Positions 35,095 through 49,089 of a DNA stretch of 64,000 nucleotides are shown here, piece after piece. Made by a program: the position numbers and the translations under genes. Each line of letters opens with the position of its first letter. The first letter of the stretch is position 1. The stretch spans positions 93,109,416 through 93,173,415 of the forward strand of contig CM057009.1 in NCBI GenBank assembly GCA_029891345.1, given 5' to 3'. Source of the DNA: Dryococelus australis (lineage: Eukaryota; Arthropoda; Insecta; Phasmatodea; Phasmatidae). The notes below the pieces were generated by a model that ran no database searches, was not told the DNA's origin, and was given only the letters and a program-made list of their open reading frames with translations.

Positions 35095-38000
35095 CTTACA
35101 AACCCAATATAACTACTTTGGCCATGTGTTCGGTGTAGACTTCATGATCACGCAAACGAAAGTGACATTGGATCCCATAAATGCTGGTGTAATTTGCTAG
35201 GCAATCTCGATTATCTTCACAATGGAGTTTCACCAAGATGTTAGGTTTTACACCCTTTGCCTTACGTATACACTGATCATTCGCAACAATGTATGTTTAA
35301 AGCTTGGGATGTAAACTTCTAAAGTGCGTGACTATGCGGCCACCACATTAGTCTTTCATAAGCCCCATTCATCCTTTGTTCTCGCATGAGAATTTTTGCA
35401 GATTATCTTGCGCATAGTTAGATGTATCAGACCGGGTTTGTAAATCTGGGGCAATTACTGTATAGACATTATCACAACCAACAGAATAGACCAAGGGATC
35501 GGTGTTGCAATATAAGAGGTGCAAGGCTGGCGGAGGAAATTTTGTAGGCATGTTCTTATAGTGAAATTCATATAGGGTTAATTTGGAAAGGTCAAGAATT
35601 GCAACACCAGTGTACACCGGCTTGTTAAAAATAAAGGAGGTCTTTGACATCTCGATCAGGAATAGATTTTCATCTATGATTTGCCACACCTGGAATGCAG
35701 GATAACCTATCAGCTCTGCAGCCCCTTAGATTATGTCATACCTCAAAATGACTTTTATGTCTGTTTACTGCCAGACATTCTGCAAACTTTTTCCATATAT
35801 GGAATTATTCATCAACTTGAAAAACGATTTCTCGAATTCGTTCGCAGCCTGAGCACGCTTTTCATTGTTAAATTCGATGTACGGCTCCATCTACGCCTTC
35901 TTCTCAAAGCACACAATGCGATGAACAGAATCAAGTTTGGCCCCATACATCAAATAATGCTTCAGTGTTTCCCAGTGTCTAACATATTTGTTCCGCGGCG
36001 TGAGTGTCAAAAGAAGTTTTCTCATGCGAACCGTTCGGAGGTATGGCTGATACTGCGGCCAAAGGCAGATCTGATAGAGAATCATGGCATTCGTCTGAAA
36101 AAGACAAATCCACATCCGCTAAAAATCATGTGTCACCATTATTCACTGTGTTCGCGAAATCCAACGATGAAAACATGTCACACTCAACCCACTCAAAATT
36201 GCCAATGGGAAGCTTGCATCACATCGGGTGACTGTACTGACCATTTACATCGAAATAACAAATATATTTCGATACCACACTGGGATTGTAATTTCACCCA
36301 TGTAAATATTATTGGCTGGAAACCTGGGTAATGCCGCCGCTAATCCCACATTCTACAAAAAGATACATGTCTTGGTCTATCAACAACTCTAGTCGCGCAG
36401 ATGTCATTGACAATAAAGTGTCCCATGAAAGAGATGGGGCTGTCATGTACATGGTGGGATCAAGATCGTAATGAGCCAAACATATGGTCCTGAAATTCTC
36501 AAAAACATCTGCCTGCAAACAACTGTCCACGCATAATAAATGAATGGCGTACTGCAACAAGTTTACGCAGCTGAACGCATCACATGCAGCTTGAGCATGA
36601 GCATTATCATCATCACTAATACCTTTGCATTTCATTACATTTTGAAATTTCTCCTTTGGGGGGGGGGGGGGGAGTGACATACACATCAAATTGCTGTCGA
36701 CTTAACAAATTCAAAAGGAAAATCTCCCTTCTGTTTGGCCAATTGAAATTGGGTGCTATCTGGAAGCCTTTAGTGGGTTATACTAAATAGCGCAGGATGT
36801 AAATTACCTGCCAAAGTTTCCAGAGAGGTGCTCATAAACTGGAATGAATCAATAAACGATAATTTGAAATATTGCGCCTTTCCTTTGAAATAATTCCCAT
36901 TGAGAATTTGTTTGGTATGGGTTTATATTTCTCTATGGCGATTCCAATCACATGATTTTACCTGGATTTTCGATTACAATGGTTCTGTCAGGCTGTGTTA
37001 TGTGACATTCAGCCAAAGGCTTTATGAGAAAGTGAGCATCATAATTTTGCAGGTTGTGAAAGACAGCGACAGGTCGTTATTGGGAAGTCTGAAGTTCAAG
37101 TTTCATTTTTTATGTGTGCGACTTCTGATTTCGCCCATCAAATGGTCGTGATTGATCACAGAATCTGTACCGAGTTCTTCCTTATGAATGTGGCAACATT
37201 TTTGAGCTGTCAACCTAGCTTCATCAGCTGGGGTTTTTGGCTTCATCGGAACAATCATGCTGTAAATCCCTGCAACCCACTTTGTCAGTTCAACTAATTT
37301 ATACTGTAATTGGTACATACAGACCTCACCCACAAACTCACAGTAGTTAGACAAAGCTGGATTGTATGAACAGACCAACAAAATGCTACAAGCATACGGA
37401 ACATGTTGGTTAATTGTAGTGGCATTACTCGTCTCATTACTGGGCAAGCAAGTGGACAGGGGTTTCAAGCAACTATCAATGTCGCAATAGGCAACGAAAC
37501 CCAATCTTTGCTATTTGCTGTAATCTTTATAATCCAAGTACTTGTCGCTCTTAGTGGGGAAAGTACTGTGAACAGCATTCTATTGCTGGCAAATAATAGT
37601 ATGACTTGCGAGTTTTTACTCAGTTTGGTACTACTGGAGACAATGCTCGCAAACAATTTTTTGTTTGCTCTCTTACTCAGCTGACAACCAACCAGCCATG
37701 ACATATTTGCAGTGGAAACAAAATGAAAATGTGCAGCATTATCACTAGCATGAATAGCCAAAATATTTACTTGACAAGCATAGCATACAGCGGAAGTACA
37801 CATCGGTACAATAATCTCATCCTTATTGCAAGTTTTGTCAATTATATTACTATCTTTGTCCACAACACAGTAGACATTGATAGAAATAGAACTGTTCTCC
37901 TCGAATGTACAAATGTCCTGTATCAATACAGGTGTCGACAGACCTTCTGTAGTCAGAACCTTGTGAGGTTTTGGATATGAAGTAATTCTGTGGGGATTCC

Positions 38001-38892
38001 GTATGGCAGGAAACAAAGTTGATATGACATCATATTGGAAACAGATTCCCTCCGGGGAATGTGCATCGATACAAGCACTCCTATTAGCAATAAACTTGGG
38101 TAACTTAGTGTGGGTAGCACCAATGGTAAATGCCCTATATTGAGAAATATGGACGTCCAAATGCAATATTAGTAACAAAGCCCAGCCGCTCCAACACACT
38201 CTAAACTCCTCAAATCTGTTAGTTAGATAAGGCTTAATTTTCTCATTGTAAAATGCACCAGTATCGGACGAATGCAAGAAAGGAAGAGATTTACTTTGAA
38301 AGTAAAATGTCTCTGTAGCACCTTCCTCTGCCGTGATGGATTTCAGATATTTGCATGCTATGGTGATGCAAATATTTATTGGCAGGGGTGATACCAATGT
38401 TAAATTTAACAGAGGGACCCTGCTCAATGTAAAACATTTTTCAAAGTCTGCATTTGTATTAAACCTGTCATTAACTATCTGCACATCAGATAGCCCGGTG
38501 GAGAATGCACTCGCTAGTAGTTCATATGTGAGGTCTGTCAAAGACTCCACTGAAGCCTAGGAAGAAGAAAATGAATTATTTTCCATTTCCCTAGATGAGC
38601 TCTCTCCATCTGACACAGAACTCTCTTGTGACTCGGATGAAGCTCTAACTGAATCGCACGAATTTTCCATGTCAGACAGATACATATCGTCTAACAGGAG
38701 ATCCACTTTATCTGGTTCAGGGGAAGCTGTAGTTTCCCAATTTATTGAAGTTGACGGCCTTTCCATGTGTGATTCAGTGTCCGAATCACTCAGGGAAAGG
38801 TCGTCCAATAGCAAATCGAAATGCCGATGCTTAGGCGAAGCGACATCATCTTTGTGTATGTGATTCAGACTCACTCTCTGTATTGCAGACAA
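35095..38892 (-). pseudogene. Polinton DNA polymerase B, near full length, inactive
   Basis: Minus strand, about 1,200 codons across several frames. N-terminal frame 38,892-37,465 (one TAG at 38,557) starts with a Ser/Asp-rich tail containing LLLDDLSLSD and LLLDDMYLSD, then TIACKYLKSI, ANRSACIDAH and ISINVYCVVD. The exonuclease motif region follows (FVAYCDIDSCLKP, 37,490) and FIDSFQFMSTSLETLAGNL (36,860). The polymerase part has FENFRTICLAHYDLDP, LFVECGISGGIT, a FDVNGQYS motif A, a NKYVRHWETLKHYL block, motif B near 35,830 (shifted frame) and YCNTDP at motif C, where the family has YxDTDS: both key positions are changed. The C-terminus is near 35,110. Polinton PolBs are protein-primed and replicate the element; this one cannot. 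Confidence 0.85.
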
Positions 38893-40911
38893 AAAAGATA
38901 TTCCAACGAACTGTCAAGACTTTGTCGCTTTCGCTCACTCATTGTTACTCCTAACTAGATTCTTTTTTGTTTCTTGTAACACTACACTCAATAACAGAAA
39001 AGAAATAAACTCCTCCTTCTTTCTGGAAAAAAGAAAGAAAAACACCATTATAAACACTTACAATGATGTATAGATACATCTGAAAAGAAATATGTATTTA
39101 TTAGTAAAAACATATTCTTTCAGGATACAAAGAGAAATAATTTAATTCAAAATTTAAACATTATTTCGTGAGCTGTGTTTGAAAATCACTGCACACAAGA
39201 ACTTTATCCCGAAGTATGTGAGCCTGGGGTGTGTTTATATAAATATAAATGATTGCTGCAAGCAGTATTTAGCAGGGTGGTGAGAATTGGGTGTGGTACG
39301 TGGTTGAGGAAGCAGCCGCACGCTATGCTTCGCCACCACCCTTCCCCTAACTCCTTGTGATGAACGTTGTGCCATCTCCTTTCCCACCTGTGCATGCACC
39401 GACAGCAATGGGTACCACTTTCCTTCCCCTCCCTGCTTAGCAACTCCTCATGGAGCAGCAAGCCAAGTCCCGACACTGCTAGCAGTCTCCAATACACAGT
39501 GTTACACGGCATGCGATCCGCCCGATTTGTCTTTCGTTTACGATATCCTCACTTCGTAACAGGTGAGCTGTGTTTAGACCATATTTAATACCTATCACTC
39601 GCACTATTGGATTGCATTTTAGGCAACTTGTTGAACTCTCCACTATCACGATTTTTTAAGACAAAACTTTAAATATTGCATTAAATTGGACTTTTTAATT
39701 TGAAAAGAAAGTATTTCTAAAGTGATATAAATTATTTGAAACTGATTAAAAGCTAAATAAATTTTAAATTTTCAAACATCCAAAATAAGTTTAATTACGA
39801 TTTTATCTAGAAATATTTTGCGAGTTTGCCAAGGTGAATACTATATTACACTCTAACATAAATCTTAATACTAGCAAATAATACACTCATATAATACCTA
39901 AAGAATAACACATGAAATAAATAAATTCAATTAAAAAAAAAAGTTAAATTTTATAAAATAAAATAAAATAATTTTTTGGACTTTTGGTACTTTTCCAAAT
40001 ATTTTAAACAATAGTTAAAATCTAAACACAACTAAAATCCCACCCCATTCTCAATCATTCCACATGCTTCACATATCCTCGATTCCAATCACCTTGAGAT
40101 AGTCATCCATCACCATGCAATTCATTCATGTACGAAATGTAGAAGCAAAGGTAAGTGAACTCCCCAACATACTCTAGGAGTATGAGTACTTCTCGTATAT
40201 TTTTTTCAGTCCATCAATCACACAATCAATCATACAATCCCATTCATAAACCAAAAGTCTTACATAATCACAGATAGCAATAACTAACAGTAATTTTACA
40301 ATACAGAAACATTATTTAATCAAAAATATTTAATACATATGCAGAGTTTTTCTTAATGATCACGTTTCATTAAACAAACTCTCGAATATCTTACCATTAA
40401 AAAATATAATTAAATATTTGCGACAATTAATTGCAATAATTAAAAAACGCCCCAAATGTTAACCCTATTCACTTAAACAAAGTCTACTACCAGAGGTGGT
40501 AGTCGAAGAGAGTGTTGAACGAGGCCTGCGCTCAGTGCAGCTGAGGTCCTGAGCGAAGGCAATCGGGACGAGAAGCGAGCGCAGCGGGTAGCTGTCCCAG
40601 CCTGCATGGGGTCTGTGCAGAACCTCAATGAGGATGGGTGACCACTACCTCTTACGTGGGTTGGGTGGCATACCCTCCTCAGGAGTGGGCGTTGGGCAGT
40701 GGGTGGCAGACCTGGGGTGGCATACCCTTAGCGATGGAGCGAGCGGCCGACAGGTCACCGACATCGGGCGGTGGGGCACTACTCCCTAACAGTGGTGCAA
40801 GTGCCCGCTTGCAGCTATGGAGGTGGACTGTAGGTATCAAGATGCAACCCCGGAAACTGGATCACAAAGTGGACGGTAGACATGTACACATTAGAAGAGG
40901 TCCTCACTCCA
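38893..40911. other. Spacer; GC-rich at its right end
   Basis: 38,893-40,480 is AT-rich with no gene seen; an ATG at 38,937 (minus) gives MSERKRQS but soon stops. 40,490-40,900 is distinctly GC-rich with a twice-used GGGTGGCATACCCT phrase (about 40,665 and 40,717) and no recognised domain in its 100-codon frame. It ends abruptly where repeat copy 2 starts. Confidence 0.4.
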
Positions 40912-43900
40912 TGTGTGATGTTTGCACCACGATCATGTGAAGTCGGAATACAAAATTAAAATTTCTGTATGCTCCATACAAGGTGACATGTGCCTCCCCA
41001 TGCAGCAGAACGCATTTCTCTGCATTGCCCCAAACACACATGCAGGTTTGCATTTCCAATTATCTAGCAATGAACAAATGTGTAACATTTGTGTAGCCAT
41101 TTAGCGAAAGCATGTGACAATATTTGAGTATTTTTTAAACAGTGAGTAAGTCACGACGTGTTATGTTGTTGTCTATACTATGATGAAAATAAATAGGCTG
41201 ATGGTTATCAGAGCAAGCAGCATGAATAATCGTTAAGGTCAGTGAATCGTGTTAAGTAATCTACTAAAATAATTTTATGTGAAAACATTTTATAGGAGTT
41301 AGATAATGGTATTAAATAATTCGAAATCTACCCTGCCCCGCAAACACCCATCATCCTTCACAACTTCTGTGACATTAAATCTTGGAAGTATAAATATATG
41401 GCTCCGTCTTAGACCAGATATTATACAGTTTTTCTCACAAACATTTAACTCCAAATATTTATGACATCAACAAATATGGCTGAAAATTAAGGTAACCAAG
41501 GAGTTGCCTATATGTTTCAGAATTTTTAAATTCCTGCAATATCTAAGATTCTAAATTTATATAATAATTTTTTTAACAACTTTGAATGCCAAAATGTTTT
41601 AGCTACAAAAATCCGCTGTGGACTGTGTTGTCTGTTTGTATTTTCTAAAGGTATAAAATATTTTTAGAGAACATTTTTAAAATTTAGAATAAAAATAAAC
41701 ATATTTATAAGTTGTTGATTTTCACGATATTGAAAGATACTGCATAAATTGTAATAACACAATAGTATCCTAATATATTCATTATTATTTCTATACAAAC
41801 ATAAAATGCACATGGAAAAGAATTGTTAAGGGTTTCATTAAATAAAAATTTAAAACAAGAAATTTATTTTTAAAAAGTTGTTTTAAAAGAAAGTGTTGAA
41901 AATAATTTTAAAAAAGCTACTAGTCAACAAAATCCAATCTTTCATTGAATTTTTTTAGTTGTTTTTATCTTTTGCATTAAAATTTTTGTCTTAAATTGAA
42001 ATCAAATTGTGTTTCTTCTATTTCTTTAGCCAACCAAAATTGAGGCACACGAGAATGTCCAATTATTTCTAATTTATATATATTTTTTTTTTCCCCCTTC
42101 TTCCAAATTCTTTAAATTTTGCACTGTAAATATTTTAATGTCTTAAAAATTTCTTTTTTTTTGGATAAAAATTACAACAAAAATTTGTCTTTTATGTTCC
42201 ATAAAAGATATATCTAATGGATGATAAGTTATTTCTACTCCATTATTAGTAATAAAACCAATCCATTTTTAAATTATATAAATTTTTATTAATTTATATT
42301 ATATAATTATAAATATTTTATAATTTTTCATTAACAAAATATACAGCTTTACTTACATTTTGTCACATATTCCAGAAACATAAATATATTTCCCTTTATG
42401 TTTACCACATAAACATACAAATTATGGCAATAGTTTTTTCCAAAATCGATCAGTGTACAAAAATATTACTTTATATTATTCAATTTGTTTATTTTTCTTA
42501 CTTAGTTTTAATTTGCATTCTTCTTGTATAGCTTTAGTTCATTCTAATAATGTAATTATCTTTCTTGTGTTTTTATATTTGCTAATTCTTATTTTCATGT
42601 CTTCGGCGATTGCGAATAAGTGGAATTTAATGGCTGTATTTCTTTAACTTTATAGGGAGATAGATATTATGCCATATTATGAAATATTTATTCTTTTTTT
42701 AGACACACAAGAAATGCGATTTTCGGTTTTTACAAATTCTTGCTCTACGATATTAATTCAATTAGGAATTGTGAAAAAATATTCAACCTAAAAAAAAAGG
42801 TTATTTTAGATATAATAAAATATTTTTTGTTTGTTGCTATGCTATTGTTTCTTTTTCGCCTTCTTTAAGAACAGTAATAACATCATTTATAATTTTATTT
42901 CTCTCTTTTTCTTCTTTTTCTTTTTCTGGCAATTGCATTTGTATTCCTGTTAATTTATTTGCATATTTATAGTTCCCCAATAAACTTATTGTAATACATT
43001 TTTTTTTAAGAATACAGGGATTTGCAAATAGTTTGTTGCCTTTTCCCCCATTTTATAAATCATAACAGTATAATAACTGTTTTTAAAATATTTGAATTAT
43101 TTTTATTAACTATAAAAAAATTATTGAATTAAATACTTGATTTTTTTTAAATTTTCGTTTACATGTCCATGATTTTGATTTTTAATCTTGTTCTATCAAT
43201 TTCTTTGGGAAAATTCGAACTAAACATTTTTTTATCTTTTATCTGGGAGTTCGATTTTGACATGAATGACAACTGGAGTTGCTTGTTTTATTATACCTTT
43301 ATATATTGTTTTATAGTCTGTTTGACTCCTTTTACAGTATTAAAGTAGGAATTTAACCAAAATGGAATACTCAATAATACCGTAAACTAAAATTAGAAAA
43401 TTTTCTTTTTAAAACACTATTACATTCGCTACATGTTTCTTTTCTTTAATCTCTTACGAAATCTGCAAAATCTACATTTTTACTACCATAATATTATCAC
43501 AAAATGGATCTATTATTGGTTAAACTATTTAATTCTTCTTCAATTGTATAGTTTGTATCTCCAATATTTGTAACAAGAATGCGATTTGAATTTTCTGTCT
43601 ATAACCATAATACTAATATTTCATTTGATGGCTTAATTTTATTTCCAAATAATTTTGTTAAAAAAGTTATGTATCTAAATTTTATTTTGTGCTGGAGCAC
43701 AAATAATTGCAGACAACAAATCATATTTAATATGTATATTCATGCCAAATAATTATGTTCAATGACAGGCAGCACCCTAAAAATTATTACATACAACATG
43801 GCAATTATTAATGCTGTGATCACATATAATACCAGATTCTAAAGCCATACAGATATATAAAAAAAAATTCAAAATGTTGAATAAAACAATGAATATTCCA

Positions 43901-44117
43901 GCAGATTATACAATTTTTAAAACAATATTATATCCAAATTACCAAAATATTACAATTATTTAAAACAATTATATTAGGCTGATTGCAATTAAAGTATAAT
44001 GCTGCCTAGACTTGTAAATACGAGCGATTGAATAAGAGGAGGGCAGCTTAATAAGACAAAGACGACATCCTTTTTATAAAATAACACTTTACAACATTTA
44101 TTAAAAGACTATTTAAA
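40912..44117. repeat. Unclassified AT-rich repeat, copy 2
   Basis: Direct copy of 23,684-28,975 without the Helitron; it preserves the empty Helitron site at about 41,304. The minus-strand coding traces are the same in order but broken at different places (for example LTGIQMQLPEKEKE at about 42,950). Its left end is truncated relative to copy 1, and its right end abuts a foldback-type arm. Confidence 0.75.
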
Positions 44118-44984
44118 TTTAAAAAAAAATATTAAAAAGAACTTACATTTCCGGAGATCCCCGACACCCCTTCCTCAACCCCAACACAACCATCAATAAC
44201 TCACCTCTGTTCGACTCCAGCAGAGGACTGACTCCCTCGCCTCTACTCTCCTCACCTATACTTATTCCACCATCTTCATTTTTTCGTTCGTAATTTCTTT
44301 ACATGTTTTTGGAGGCAGCCATATTTGTTTATTTGTTACTGGATGCTGTCGTTTTTTTTGTTCGTCATTTGTTTATACATGTTACTCGAGGCTGCCATGT
44401 TGGAAGGCAGCCATCTTGCAAAGAGCAATTCTCCATATTTGTTTTTACTGTCATTTGTTTTAGAGTTGGTATGTCACCTTCGTGCAACAACCATATATTA
44501 CATATGTTTACATCATCTATGTATGACCAGGTGACAGCCATATTTGTTTATGTGTTTAAAGTATAAGTTGCACTGATAGCACTATCCATATTGGATTCTA
44601 TTCTCAACACAAATTAATATCGATTATGCCACCTGCTATCGGCCTGTGCTGAATGGTGTCATTGACCATTCCTGCAAAGTACTAAAATTAATTATTTTTA
44701 AATTCATAAATGCGAGTTTTTTTTATTTAGAATAATTATAATTTGCAGTATTTATTTTATATAAAGTGGGGAGGTTTTTGAAATAAAACACACATTAACC
44801 TTTTACATAAAATTGATTGTACACAAATTAAAATATACAAGTTTATTAATCTTCTTCGACGTTCACCGTCTGATGTCCACCTCGATGACACAGGAATTGA
44901 AGCGGGCAGGGAAACACCACCACTTGAAGTATGCCCCTTCCGATATGGCGTTTCTGCACCTTCTCGAACCTTGAAGTTGGTGAT
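44118..44984 (+). repeat. Foldback-type arm fragment
   Basis: 44,125-44,560 follows the foldback left arm at 55,990-56,230 and the right arm inverted: ACTTACATTTCC, CTCACCTCTGTT, CCAGCAGAGGACTGACTCC, CTCACCTATACTTATTCCACC, then GGAGGCAGCCATATTTG words. After 44,560 the similarity fades. The outer end is missing, replaced by repeat copy 2. Confidence 0.65.
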
Positions 44985-45110
44985 GACCAATCGACTCATT
45001 GTATGTAGACCACCTTCTTAAGTTCTTCGATGATTGAAATTATCTCGTTGGTGTGGGAGTAATTTCCAACACTTTGCGAAGCAAAGTAGTAGGGGATGGA
45101 TGGTTTCACT
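44985..45110 (-). pseudogene. C-terminal scrap of Polinton DPNELVDRL-type ORF
   Basis: Minus-strand frame reads ASQSVGNYSHTNEIISIIEE then LKKVVYIQ and a stop. It parallels the end of the ORF at 16,935-17,809 (GNQSHTNEIVSIIEEL) and the centre of the foldback element. The rest of the ORF is absent; sequence beyond 45,085 begins a different repeat with AGTAGTAGGGG. Confidence 0.6.
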
Positions 45111-46800
45111 TCACTTTTGGTTAATCAGATTATCAATTTGATATCAAATTGATTTATCTGATTAAGGAGTAATCCAATCTTTATTCGATCAAAATATTTA
45201 AATACGATTTTAAACCGATGAAATAATTTTGAGTGTTTGATCCTATTAATTTAAATGAATTTAAAAATAAAAAAATGATTAATTTTTTAATGTCATGAGA
45301 ATTATTATATTGTTTGGTGTAAGAGTGTGCTGAGATACTTTATTTTTATTTTATTTTTCTATGGAGAGCGGCATGGTAGGTCCTCACTCTCGGAGGTCTT
45401 GATGTGTTGAGGTGGGGAAGGTGTTTATATGTATGTGTAGAAGAACTTTATTTTTATTTTTTTATTTTTGGAGAGCACCATGGTACGTCCGCACTTTCGG
45501 ACATATGTAGTTGTACTGAGGCGTGCCTGTGTTGGGGAAGGGGTATATATAGGTAAAGTGTAATTTTAATTTTTTTTTATGCTATTGACTTCCTTCCTGT
45601 CTGGCAGGCGACTGAGATCTAAGACACGTCTGCTTCGACCGCCATCTGGCAGGCGATAGAGGTTATGGTTTAGTTAATTGAATTATTAGTAAATACATAA
45701 TTAATTAAGCAAAATGAGACGTAAATACGATTTCCTGTATGCTAGTAATATAATTTACACAAAGGACTCATCGAATCGCAAATACAAATTTCAAATTAAT
45801 TACAGACCCTTGCTATCCTGTAGTCATAAATAGATCAAGTAACGTTTTATAGCTACAATTTCTCTATCAATATATAATTTAAGACAATAAATTACACGAC
45901 TTTGTATTAAACAGCACTATTCCTAATCGCATTAACAATGGATTTGAAAACACATACATACTATATGTAGAATTTCTCTACTTGATGCACACACCTCTCA
46001 GATCTACAGATACATTAAATTATTTTAATATTCATCCGTTCGATCGGGAGGTTGCTGTAGGAATAATTTCAGTATAGGATTTGTGGTGACTTATAAATTG
46101 TGTATCGGGAGGGATTTGATTGTAGGAGACTGAGCGCTAGATATGCGAAAGGTCGGAAATGTGTAATGATTGAAACATTCTTAGGAAATAGCTGTTGAAA
46201 AGAGAGGTGAATACGATTTACATCCAAATACACAATTACGTGACTATGACAAATGGATAAAAATTATATTTACAATGCACATACTAGATGAAACAAACAT
46301 TTCCCTACAGTCATCTGAGCCTATTTCCACATCAAAATGAAAACTCAGTTACTGCCCCCAGCAATCATGATGTAATCTCATAAGTTCATGCCCAAGATGA
46401 AAAAAGAACTATTTGAATAAAGCACACGTTCAAAATATGCAAACATATTAATGAAGTGATTCAAAGTAATTAACAAAGCCAAAAAATACCCTATTTCACT
46501 ACCAATCTAGATGTTATAAAATAACGTTATAAAATTTAAGCACCTCATCAGCTCTCAACCCTGAAATGCACAGGCAACTAGTTGACTAGCACAATAATTT
46601 ACTTATTGAAATACTCTAAAATTAATCAAAATGTCTTGTTTACGAATTCGCCGGTCTATACAAAGCCTAACAAAATATTTCACTATACATTTTAAACAAC
46701 GAACAAGTACTGAAAAAACTTACCCTATTTCCAAGATTAAAAAAATTTAAATTATTCACTAGTAATATGCAATATAACTTTCGTTGAAGCTTCAGACATT
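45085..46800. repeat. Repeat B (second copy of repeat A)
   Basis: AGTAGTAGGGG at 45,085 looks like another element terminus; after only about 35 bp comes the 45-bp palindrome (45,121) and then the A-type sequence to about 46,800. B carries about 100 bp near 46,050-46,190 not in A. In A the next feature is PolB; in B no PolB follows. Confidence 0.7.
45121..45165. repeat. 45-bp palindrome, copy B
   Basis: TTAATCAGATTATCAATTTG on the left and its near-exact reverse complement on the right, around the same CAATTTGATATCAAATTG centre as copy A. Confidence 0.85.
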
Positions 46801-49089
46801 TGATGGAAGAAAAATAATGAGATCAATACTAAGTTACTTTTAATAAAAAAAATATAGCAGTACAGAAATGCATTAAATCGGTCTGAACAATTTCGTTTAA
46901 GTCTCGCGAGATCAGTTTCGGAAATTCACATTTAAAGTTCCTATCCAAATGAAAAATCACACGATTAATTAAAAAAAAAACGGATGCAAGCAAATTTCCA
47001 AACGAAGGAAACGACTTGCACACTTTTCATATAGATTGTGAATTATACCCATTTGTATCGTGTGGAAGACATCTCTGTATAATTATGAGGTAACTTAAAA
47101 ACAGGAATATCATATAATTATGATTTAATATGGAATTAGCATTTCCAGTAAACATGGGCAAATAAAGATTTCCAAACCCACATTTTGAATTATACCTAAA
47201 ACGAAGTAAAAACATATCATATTTCCCTATGAATTTAGGAGTTATAAATTAATAAAATTTTAACTATACACAATAGTGTACTAAATATACACTTACTTCA
47301 TCCACACCTGCCTCAGCTCGCAATGTAATAGGGAAAGATTGGAATGAAATTTAAAAAATGGAAACAAACATAGATAGTGAAAAACTTACCCCCAATGCCA
47401 CATTTTAATTATAAAAAAAATTCAATTCAATTGCCTAGCGTGAGAATATTTGCTGAAAATAAATTATTTTATCACAATCTCCGTTAAATCTTGGGAGAAC
47501 ACTTTCTGAAATTCAGCGCAATTGTTAACACAGCGACAGTTGAAAATCCTATGAACTCTCGTACACCGAACTCAGAAACACACTTAACACAATAAATGAT
47601 TACAAAAAGAAAAAACTATAAAATTATTAACATTCGAAAATATTTCGAAAAATATTGCTACGAAGACTGTGAGTGAGGTGTGAATCACAGCCAGTCAGAT
47701 GAAGAAAGCTCCTAGCAAGCATCTCGGGTAACCGTATCAGCCAGGCGAAGCACGACGTCGGTGCGGAGTCGTAAGCAGGAGGATGATCTCTGTAGGCTGG
47801 ATTGAAACCCCAGTACTGCTGCGGGCGCTATCCCAAAACCGTCACGTGAGATGGCATCAAATTCTAGCTGACTGTGAGATGCTATCCCTAACAGTGGTTG
47901 GCGGTGTTGTGTGGAGCATCCGACAGGTCTTCGAGCGAGAGTCACTGTGATACTAAGCTACCCTCTCTGGGTTGCTGCTGGCCAGTGAAGGGAGGTGACA
48001 GTTGGAAGGGGTGTTTACTACTCCCCTCCCCTCCGCCACTCATAATTGTTTGTCTTTCCAGCTCTGAAGCAGAAAGTTGGCAGTGCGACTACCTCGCTCC
48101 TTTGTCAAGGGGAATGGACCACCCTGTTATGCCATCTTCAAGTGACCATCCTGTCTCACTCGGTACAAGGACTGCTACTACCAATGCCATGGCTTTATAT
48201 GTGTCCTAAGCACATCATACCTGTAGGAATCCTTCAGGCTTCACACAAAGCGTCAAACACATTTGCTTTCTGAATAAACACTAAATTAAGTGATTTACAC
48301 AATGGATGTCATTTCTAGGTTTTTTAAAATATCACAATGAAATTCGTCAGTGTTTGCTTATGCCCACTAACTACATTTTGCATTTGTCTTTAAACCCCAT
48401 ATATTATCGGTAAATAAGTTATTTCATCTTGTTTTCTGTTAAGACACAAAATTGTTTACTCTATTGCTATTCTCAAATGTCTTTTCTGAGCTAATTTTTT
48501 TTTGCCAAAACATTGACTCACTCATTTCTGTAAGAAATATGTTTTATATATGTCCAGTTCTACAAATTGTTTGAAGGTAAATAATAAAAATTTTTAACAA
48601 ACAATCAGATTGAAAAACATTTTTAATGTATCCCTTTTTTTACAACAACCACAAAAGTTCATTATTCATTAAATAGACATTCAAGCATTACACTTAACGT
48701 GTTTGATGTCATATAGTTGGTGACGTAGTGATCCCACACCTGGGGAACGATGTTGATAACATTTAGTTGATGTCACAGAGAGACGAACTCAGTACTCTTA
48801 AATCTGTGTTTTGTTATTCACAGCGGATTCTAAATTAGGAGTTGGCTACTAGACTTTCAAATTAGTTATTTTAAGCCACAATCTGCTTGTTGATTGGTTC
48901 ACTCTTGATACAGCTAGAAGTTTAATTAACTTGTAGATGCTATTGTGCCAATTAACTAGCACATTGGCCATGTTGCAGGTGGCAGAGCTGATTTTATTAT
49001 GACACTAAGTGTAGTTTGTGGGAAAAAAATTAGACAGGGATTCTATAATGCCCCATAGGTTAAAGTTGATACATCTTCCAACTGAATTA
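46801..49089. other. Unassigned region
   Basis: AT-rich except 47,640-48,230, which is GC-richer and has overlapping 77-103-codon frames on both strands without a known domain. Nothing in it pairs with other parts of the window that I could see. Confidence 0.4.

Noticed and set aside
35681..36331. 216-codon plus-strand ORF
   Set aside because: Antisense shadow of the PolB pseudogene, whose conserved motifs are on the minus strand.
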